DNA from: Ruminococcus sp. UBA946
GTDB taxonomy: Bacteria > Bacillota > Clostridia > Oscillospirales > Ruminococcaceae
Length of the DNA: 5,949 nt
Reading direction: 5' to 3'
Assembly (NCBI GenBank): GCA_002293295.1
Contig: DBCY01000069.1
Location: forward strand, 5,402 to 11,350
Below, one piece after another: positions 1 through 3,625 of the stretch. The position numbers were made by a program, and so were the translations under genes. The notes below the pieces were generated by a model. That model was given only the letters and a program-made list of their open reading frames with translations, did not search any database and was not told the DNA's origin. The stretch's first letter is position 1. Each line of letters begins with the position of its first letter.

Positions 1-317
1 TTTGCCAGCTCGTCCACAAGCTTGTCAAGACGGCGTATGTTAAGCATTAACGGTTCCTCAATCCCCTCAAGCCTTACCCCGCAGACCGTCCCTGTTATTT
101 TTCCGGCGTTAGGGTTAATTTGAGGAGCTTCGCCGAAAAAGTTCTCATAGCTTGCTTCTTTATCAATCTGAGATTTAAGGCTTTCTTCATCATATCCCGT
201 AAGCCAGCAAATTACTGTGTCGGTTTCTTCTTTTGTGCGTCCCTTTTTCTCAGCCTTCTTAACTAAAAGAGGATAAACGCTTGAAAAAGCCATCTTATAA
301 ACCCGTTCATTTTTCAT
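1..317 (-). CDS. DUF2200 family protein, 3' end cut by window edge
   Basis: Translating the minus strand from ATG 317 gives 105 open codons running off the left edge, starting MKNERVYKMAFSSVYPLLV. I recognise the DUF2200 family (small cytoplasmic proteins of unknown function) from the N-terminal VYKM-FSSVYPL block (residues 6-17), KAEKKGRTKEE (21-31), WLTGYDEE (38-45), FFGEAPQINP (60-69) and ITGTVCGVRLEGIEEPLM (74-91), ending in a charged RRLDKLVDELA helix. Family members are about 115-120 residues long, so probably only 10-15 residues are missing. The start is supported by AGGAG at 327-331, nine bases upstream. No signal peptide or membrane segment is visible. It follows rsmI on the same strand after a 77-base gap, so it may be read through from that operon or use its own promoter. 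Function is unknown and I do not assign one. Confidence 0.85.
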   Translation of the reverse strand, partial: MKNERVYKMAFSSVYPLLVKKAEKKGRTKEETDTVICWLTGYDEESLKSQIDKEASYENFFGEAPQINPNAGKITGTVCGVRLEGIEEPLMLNIRRLDKLVDELA

Positions 318-342
318 TCGGTTCAGCTCCTCATATTTATAT

Positions 343-366
343 CTGATACATAAGGACTATTATCAG
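343..366. repeat. Imperfect inverted repeat in rsmI/DUF2200 gap
   Basis: CTGATA (343-348) pairs with TATCAG (361-366). With one bulged base (349) the stem extends by ATA/TAT to nine pairs around a five-base loop. It lies just upstream of the DUF2200 ribosome binding site and just after the rsmI stop. No U-tract follows on the minus strand (ATATAAAT follows), so it is a poor terminator. It could be an operator or a 5'-UTR structure, or chance in AT-rich DNA. Confidence 0.35.
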
Positions 367-394
367 AAAAAATATATGAATTTTTTATTAATTA

Positions 395-1225
395 CTAATT
401 TTTCCTGATTATTGATTTATACAGCTCACTTTTTTTATACCCCGTTATTTTTGCAATTTCTCTGCATGCGTCCGCAGGCTTCAAACCGCTTTTTATCAAC
501 TCGTCCGCTCTTATTAATGCCTCTTCAAAAGTAAAGCAGTTTTCCCCTGACGGCGCATATCCTTCAATAACAAGAACATACTCGCCCCTCGGCGTTTTTA
601 GCTTATAATACTCCAAAGCCCCCGAAAGGGTTGTCCTGATTACCTCTTCATGGATTTTCGTCAGCTCGCGGCATAATGATATTTTCCTGTCTCCGAAAAC
701 CGATAGCATATCCTCAAGCGTTTTGATAAGCTTATGCGGAGCTTCATAAAAAACCAAGGTCCGGGTATCGTTTTTCACCTGCTCAAGGTGAGTACAACGC
801 TGTTTTTTAGTAACCGATAAAAAGCCCTCAAAAGCAAAACGGGATGCCGGCAATCCGCTTATCGCAACGGCTGATACTACTGCCGAGGCTCCCGGAATCA
901 CTTCCGCTTTTATTCCCTTTTCATAACACTTTTTTACCAAATCCTCGCCGGGGTCGGATATACAGGGCATTCCGGCGTCCGAAACAACGGCGCAGTTCTC
1001 CCCGTTTTCAATACGGCTTATAATCTCGTCAAAAACAAACGGAGCCGAATGCTCATGGCAGCTTAAAAGCGGTTTCTTTATTTCAAACCGGTTAAGAAGC
1101 TTTATTGTTACCCGGGTATCCTCGGCGCATATGAAATCGGCGTTTTTCAACGTTTCCACGGCACGGTACGTAATATCCCCCAGATTTCCTATAGGAGTTC
1201 CCACAACATATAGTTTTCCGCTCAT
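395..1225 (-). CDS. rsmI: 16S rRNA (cytidine(1402)-2'-O)-methyltransferase RsmI
   Basis: RsmI (YraL; YabC in Bacillus) uses S-adenosylmethionine to methylate the ribose 2'-O of C1402 in 16S rRNA, in the ribosomal P-site, where the base is also N4-methylated by RsmH. The 276-residue product has the usual family length and all the hallmark blocks of this tetrapyrrole-methylase-fold enzyme: VVGTPIGNLGDIT (7-19), AEDTR (34-38), CHEHS (56-60), SDAGMPCISDPG (82-93), VIPGASAVVSA (109-119), LVFYEAPHKL (157-166), RELTKIHEE (186-194) and RGEYVLVIEG (213-222). The C-terminal tail (about 233-275) is the helical small domain with a helix-turn-helix-like ACREIAKITGYKKSELYK. ATG 1225 places the conserved LYVVGTPIGN at the very N-terminus, as in the family, although its ribosome binding site is weak (AAGG about 13 bases upstream). 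It lies 77 bases after the yabB-like gene on the same strand, the neighbour typical of Firmicutes. Confidence 0.96.
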   Translation of the reverse strand: MSGKLYVVGTPIGNLGDITYRAVETLKNADFICAEDTRVTIKLLNRFEIKKPLLSCHEHSAPFVFDEIISRIENGENCAVVSDAGMPCISDPGEDLVKKCYEKGIKAEVIPGASAVVSAVAISGLPASRFAFEGFLSVTKKQRCTHLEQVKNDTRTLVFYEAPHKLIKTLEDMLSVFGDRKISLCRELTKIHEEVIRTTLSGALEYYKLKTPRGEYVLVIEGYAPSGENCFTFEEALIRADELIKSGLKPADACREIAKITGYKKSELYKSIIRKN

Positions 1226-1240
1226 ATTGACAGATATGCC

Positions 1241-1256
1241 TTATATTGTAATATAA
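1241..1256. repeat. 7-2-7 AT palindrome just upstream of rsmI
   Basis: TTATATT and AATATAA flank GT, a perfect dyad 15 bases before the rsmI start codon. It occupies the place where a promoter -10 region or leader structure would lie in the 77-base gap after the upstream methyltransferase gene. It has no GC in the stem, so it would be a weak RNA hairpin. Its role is unknown, and chance is possible in such AT-rich sequence. Confidence 0.3.
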
Positions 1257-1302
1257 CTTTTAATAAATGAAATTACAGTATAAAGCCCCTTTCGGCATAA
1301 AA

Positions 1303-2013
1303 TTATTTTCTGTAAACAGATAACAGCTCGTCCGAATACCCGTTGTTTCCGTTTATATATAACTGAGGAAGCACTTTCATAAACGGTTTGCTTCCCAGTT
1401 TCCCTTCAATCAGAAACAGCCAAGGAGCGTCAGCCGGGGTTTTTGATACGAACCTTAGCTCCTTTGGTTCTATATTATTGCTTTTCATTGCAGCAATAAC
1501 GTCTGCAAGGCGTTCAGGTCTGTTGCACATACAAAGCCTTCCCCCGGATTTAAGAAGCTTTGAAGCCGACCTGCATACGTCTTCAATATTGCACATAATC
1601 TCATGACGCGCAATTTTCTGAGCTTCTGATTTTGTTTCGCAGCCGGAATTCACAGCCTTATACGGAGGATTGCAGGTTACAACGTCAAGCATATTCCCAG
1701 GGTATCCATCCCATAATTCCTTCAGGTCGGCACAAACGGGGATAAGCCTGTCCAAATTGTTTATTTCAATAGTATGCTCAAACTGTTCTATTGCCTGTTT
1801 TTGAATATCAATACCGTAAACAAGTGAAGGTGAAAATTTGATTTGCATAAAAACCGGTATAATACCGCATCCGGTACCTAAATCACAGACCAGGTCCTTA
1901 TGGCGCGGTTTAGCAAAATCGGCAAGCAAAAATGCGTCCGTACCGAATGTATGCTCTTTAGTAACGCATATCTTTATATTATTTTCCAATAATTCAAATC
2001 TCAGAACATCCAT
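1303..2013 (-). CDS. TrmN6/YabB-type tRNA (adenine-N6)-methyltransferase family protein
   Basis: This is a 236-residue Rossmann-fold, SAM-dependent N6-adenine methyltransferase of the group that includes E. coli TrmN6 (YfiC, methylating A37 of tRNA-Val) and Bacillus YabB. SAM-binding motif I is VCDLGTGCGIIP (42-53), the acidic end of strand 2 is GIDIQ (67-71), and the N6-adenine catalytic motif is N115-P-P-Y118, followed by the family's ARHE (135-138). The N-terminal FGTDAFLLADF (23-33) is also characteristic. It is cytoplasmic, with no signal or membrane segment. ATG 2013 follows a modest GGAAA ribosome binding site about ten bases upstream; an ATG at 2026 is out of frame. It heads a minus-strand group with rsmI, as yabB does in Bacillus, and a strong promoter stands 36 bases before it. 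The exact tRNA target is inferred from the family and not shown by the sequence. Confidence 0.9.
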   Translation of the reverse strand: MDVLRFELLENNIKICVTKEHTFGTDAFLLADFAKPRHKDLVCDLGTGCGIIPVFMQIKFSPSLVYGIDIQKQAIEQFEHTIEINNLDRLIPVCADLKELWDGYPGNMLDVVTCNPPYKAVNSGCETKSEAQKIARHEIMCNIEDVCRSASKLLKSGGRLCMCNRPERLADVIAAMKSNNIEPKELRFVSKTPADAPWLFLIEGKLGSKPFMKVLPQLYINGNNGYSDELLSVYRK

Positions 2014-2055
2014 CTTGTATTTCCATTATTTTAATTTTACATAATTTACTTTTGT

Positions 2056-2084
2056 ATTATAACATATTAATCCTTTAATTTCAA
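2056..2084 (-). promoter_or_regulatory. SigA-type extended -10 promoter for the yabB-like/rsmI operon
   Basis: On the minus strand a perfect TATAAT (2061-2056) is preceded by TGT (2064-2062), giving the extended -10 form TGnTATAAT. A -35 hexamer TTGAAA (2084-2079) sits exactly 17 bases upstream. Transcription would start near 2049, leaving a leader of about 36 bases before ATG 2013. This is the best housekeeping promoter in the window and fits constitutive expression of RNA-modification genes. Confidence 0.75.
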
Positions 2085-2118
2085 TACTTTAATAAAAATG
2101 GTTTTAACCGGATAATAG

Positions 2119-2154
2119 ACGCTGACTCCGGAGATTCTGCTCTGGAATCAGCGT
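2119..2154 (-). terminator. Strong hairpin behind cotJC, probable cotJ operon terminator
   Basis: A 15-position stem, 2119-2133 against 2140-2154, has 13 Watson-Crick pairs and a six-base loop. Of the two remaining positions, read as minus-strand RNA, one is a G-U wobble and one an A-C mismatch. It lies 23 bases beyond the cotJC stop and before the promoter of the next minus-strand operon, where a terminator is expected. The following bases (CTATTATCC) are not a proper U-tract, so it may terminate poorly or act mainly as a 3'-end stabiliser. On the plus strand the hairpin is followed by AAATTTTATATT, also imperfect. Confidence 0.55.
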
Positions 2155-2177
2155 AAATTTTATATTCAACAGTAATG

Positions 2178-2774
2178 CTATTTATCAAAGCTGGGATTAA
2201 TTGCATAAAAGTTCTTTGCGTTCAGGTTATCCTGACATAGCCTCAAGCCTTCACCGAATCTCTGAAAATGTACTATTTCGCGTTGTCTGAGGAATTTTAT
2301 GGCATCCCTGACGTCAGGGTCGTCGGCTAAACGAAGAATATTATCATATGTCGTACGGGCTTTCTGCTCCGCCGCTAAATCCTCGACCATATCGGTAATA
2401 ACATCGCCCTTTGACTGGAAATAATCTACAGTAAAAGCGGGACCTGATGCGGCTACAGGATATATTCCTGTAGTATGGTCTACAAAGTATTTATCGAAAC
2501 CGCTGTCTTTGATTTCTTTTAATGTCAGATTTCTTGTCAGCTGATATACAATTGCTGAAATCATTTCAACATGCGCCAGTTCTTCGGTTCCTATATCAGT
2601 GAGCATTCCTTTTATTTCAGCATACGGAGCAGCATAACGCTGATTTAAGTAACGCAGTGAAGCGCCCAGTTCACCGTCGGGGCCACCTAATTGTGTTATC
2701 ACTAACTGTGCAAGCTTAGGATTCGGATTTTTAATATTCACAGGGTATTGTAATTTTTTTTCATATTGCCACAT
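2178..2774 (-). CDS. cotJC: Spore coat protein CotJC, manganese catalase family
   Basis: CotJC is a component of the endospore coat or its inner layers, made in the mother cell, and is homologous to dimanganese (non-heme) catalases that dismutate hydrogen peroxide. The 198-residue product has the usual CotJC length and opens with the diagnostic MWQYEKKLQYPVNI. The helical-bundle ligand residues all appear present: E35 in GGPDGELGAS, E65 and H68 in GTEELAHVEM, E136 in AAEQKAR and H169 in REIVHFQRFGE, matching the five-ligand pattern of the family. There is no signal peptide or membrane segment. The start lies three bases after the cotJB stop; AGGAG (2788-2792) is 13 bases upstream, inside the end of cotJB, so translation is probably coupled. 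ATG 2774 is kept because it gives the conserved N-terminus. Catalytic activity is inferred from the ligands. Confidence 0.96.
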   Translation of the reverse strand: MWQYEKKLQYPVNIKNPNPKLAQLVITQLGGPDGELGASLRYLNQRYAAPYAEIKGMLTDIGTEELAHVEMISAIVYQLTRNLTLKEIKDSGFDKYFVDHTTGIYPVAASGPAFTVDYFQSKGDVITDMVEDLAAEQKARTTYDNILRLADDPDVRDAIKFLRQREIVHFQRFGEGLRLCQDNLNAKNFYAINPSFDK

Positions 2775-2777
2775 AAA

Positions 2778-3032
2778 TTAATTAGCACTCCTTTCCCAAG
2801 GCCACGGATCGTCAACCCAATTAAACTTAGTATCTGAATTTGATTGGTCAGCAGTTAATAAACCATATTTCTGCACATAACTGTTTACCGCAATATCTCG
2901 TAATTTTTTATATTCGTTGAACATTCTCAATGCGTTCATATCGGTAGGATGCGTATCCAAATAAAGATTTAACTCCAGTAAATAGAAATCATACATTTGA
3001 ACTGCTTTTTTTAAATTATTGTTTTCCATCAT
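2778..3032 (-). CDS. cotJB: Spore coat protein CotJB
   Basis: CotJB is a small spore-coat-associated protein encoded between CotJA and CotJC; its biochemical role is not known. The 84-residue sequence shows the family pattern: a helical core with YDFYLLELNLYLDTHPTD (14-31), ALRMFNEYKKLRD (34-46) and YGLLT (56-60), then the tryptophan- and proline-rich tail NWVDDPWPWE (71-80). ATG 3032 overlaps the cotJA stop codon as ATGA, and a second in-frame ATG follows immediately at 3029. A full AGGAGG (3040-3045) lies seven bases upstream, embedded in the last codons of cotJA, so the overlap is a strong translational-coupling arrangement. It is soluble, with no membrane segment. It probably acts with CotJA and CotJC in coat assembly, since the three are nearly always encoded together. 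Confidence 0.94.
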   Translation of the reverse strand: MMENNNLKKAVQMYDFYLLELNLYLDTHPTDMNALRMFNEYKKLRDIAVNSYVQKYGLLTADQSNSDTKFNWVDDPWPWERSAN

Positions 3033-3232
3033 TTATTTACCTCCTGTCTTCCTTCAAAAGGTAAAAATAAGCTTGGGAATATTGTGCCTTTTTCGAGAGC
3101 TTCATTTTCGGTATATGTCGGTTCCCACTGCTGAAAAGGCACATATGCCATTCCAACAGGCGTTTGAGCAGGAAAAGGACTTTTTATAGCTGAATTCATA
3201 CCCGGATTGGAATTAATTCTTTCCATAATCAC
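3029..3232 (-). CDS. cotJA: Spore coat-associated protein CotJA
   Basis: This is the first gene of the cotJ operon. In Bacillus, CotJA is needed for CotJC to enter the coat, and the operon is transcribed in the mother cell by sigma-E. The 67-residue product has the family's proline-rich centre, PVGMAYVPFQQWEPTYTENEALEKGTIFPSLFLPFEG (25-61). The start is ambiguous. AAGGAG (3239-3244) lies three bases before TTG 3235, six before GTG 3232 and twelve before ATG 3226. I chose GTG 3232 for its spacing; ATG 3226 would remove only two residues. The end overlaps the cotJB start (ATGA). I found no clear sigma-E promoter (good -35 and -10 pair) in the upstream 150 bases, although CATTCATT at 3267-3260 partly resembles a sigma-E -10. 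Confidence 0.92.
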   Translation of the reverse strand: MIMERINSNPGMNSAIKSPFPAQTPVGMAYVPFQQWEPTYTENEALEKGTIFPSLFLPFEGRQEVNK

Positions 3233-3238
3233 CAAATT

Positions 3239-3244
3239 CTCCTT
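3239..3244 (-). promoter_or_regulatory. Ribosome binding site of cotJA
   Basis: AAGGAG on the minus strand. It decides the cotJA start: the six-base spacing to GTG 3232 is close to ideal, three bases to TTG 3235 is too short, and twelve to ATG 3226 is long. Confidence 0.7.
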
Positions 3245-3313
3245 TTAATATAAATTATCAATGAATGCATATATAGATTTAAAGCATTAATTTTATTATT
3301 TTACAGGATACAT

Positions 3314-3344
3314 AAAAAAACTTACGGATATAATATTAGTAAGT
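3314..3344 (-). terminator. Weak terminator-like hairpin in the cotJ leader
   Basis: On the minus strand, ACTTAC (3344-3339) pairs with GTAAGT (3325-3320), and the final T begins a run of seven (3320-3314). The six-pair stem and 13-base loop make it weak, but stem plus U-run is the layout of an intrinsic terminator. It points toward cotJA, about 80 bases ahead of the start codon, with no gene just upstream to terminate. It could block stray transcription into cotJ or act as an attenuator, or be chance. Confidence 0.3.
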
Positions 3345-3434
3345 GATTTATTTTAAAACTGTAATACAATAAATAATTAAATTGCTGATTTCCTATTATA
3401 ACATTCCTTAATATTATATTTTATGCCGCCGGAA

Positions 3435-3454
3435 GTTTAATGGTCACACTAAAC
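3435..3454. promoter_or_regulatory. Near-perfect 8-4-8 dyad, possible operator
   Basis: GTTTAATG (3435-3442) and CACTAAAC (3447-3454) flank GTCA and match as an inverted repeat at seven of eight positions. It lies beside the most GC-rich patch (GCCGCCGG, 3425-3432) of an otherwise AT-rich spacer, about 60 bases upstream of the PBP -35. No U-tract follows on either strand, so it is not a terminator. The size and symmetry fit a dimeric repressor site, but no regulator is identified. Confidence 0.4.
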
Positions 3455-3459
3455 AGCAA

Positions 3460-3518
3460 ACAATTAAAAAAGTATTACAAGATTAAAATTGTATTACAAA
3501 TTAAAAATAGGTATTAAC
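3460..3518 (+). repeat. Degenerate ~19-20-bp tandem repeat upstream of the PBP promoter
   Basis: GTATTACAA occurs at 3472-3480 and 3491-3499, with a third, decayed copy GTATTAAC at 3511-3518, so starts are 19 and 20 bases apart. Each of the first two copies is followed by ATTAAAA-like sequence, and a partial unit (ACAATTAAAAAA) precedes them at 3460. The third copy contains the -35 hexamer of the PBP promoter. The roughly two-helical-turn spacing puts all boxes on the same face of DNA. A perfect inverted match of ten bases to 3488-3497 is found at 3361-3370. Confidence 0.6.
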
Positions 3519-3542
3519 TTTTAAAGAAGAATATGGTATAAT
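3514..3542 (+). promoter_or_regulatory. SigA-type extended -10 promoter for the PBP gene
   Basis: A perfect TATAAT (3537-3542) is preceded by TGG (3534-3536), giving TGnTATAAT. TTAACT (3514-3519) lies 17 bases upstream as a four-of-six -35 match. Transcription would start near 3549, giving a leader of about 77 bases. Two further overlapping TATAAT hexamers at 3564-3575 have no evident -35 partner. Confidence 0.65.
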
Positions 3543-3610
3543 AAATTGATATTATCAGGAAATTATAATTATAATCAGATTCCGGATTGAAACATTCTCA
3601 TAAATCGGTA

Positions 3611-3617
3611 AAGGAAG
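3611..3617 (+). promoter_or_regulatory. Ribosome binding site of the PBP gene
   Basis: AAGGAAG lies eight bases before ATG 3626. It decides the start: the longer in-frame option, TTG 3587, has no comparable site in front of it and would add 13 residues of unconserved sequence. Confidence 0.65.
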
Positions 3618-3625
3618 ATTTTAAC

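Larger units (their letters stand above)
3233..3625. other. Divergent cotJ/PBP intergenic region, no gene seen
   Basis: About 390 AT-rich bases separate the divergent cotJA and penicillin-binding protein genes. I see no credible coding sequence here on either strand and no tRNA-like structure. From left to right it holds the cotJA ribosome binding site, a terminator-like minus-strand hairpin (3314-3344), a single TGTAATAC box (3360-3367), an isolated minus-strand extended -10 (3395-3403), a 20-bp near-palindrome (3435-3454), tandem GTATTACAA repeats (3460-3518), and the plus-strand promoter, leader and ribosome binding site of the PBP gene. Confidence 0.8.

Noticed and set aside
367..386. AT-only hairpin after rsmI as its terminator
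   Set aside because: The stem is AAAAAAT/ATTTTTT with no GC pair, so it would be too unstable to be called an intrinsic terminator.
1388..2044. Plus-strand open frames opposite the methyltransferase gene (1388-1606, 1838-2044)
   Set aside because: They are antisense to a gene with clear motifs, lack convincing ribosome binding sites and have low-complexity products.
3260..3267. CATTCATT as a sigma-E -10 element for cotJ
   Set aside because: It matches the remembered consensus at six of eight positions, but no acceptable -35 lies 13-15 bases upstream.
3460..3518. A CRISPR array
   Set aside because: The repeats are only nine bases, degenerate, in two to three copies and with roughly ten-base gaps; no cas genes are nearby.
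3587..3625. TTG 3587 as the start of the PBP gene
   Set aside because: It has no good ribosome binding site and adds unconserved residues; ATG 3626 has AAGGAAG at eight bases and gives a normal N-terminus.
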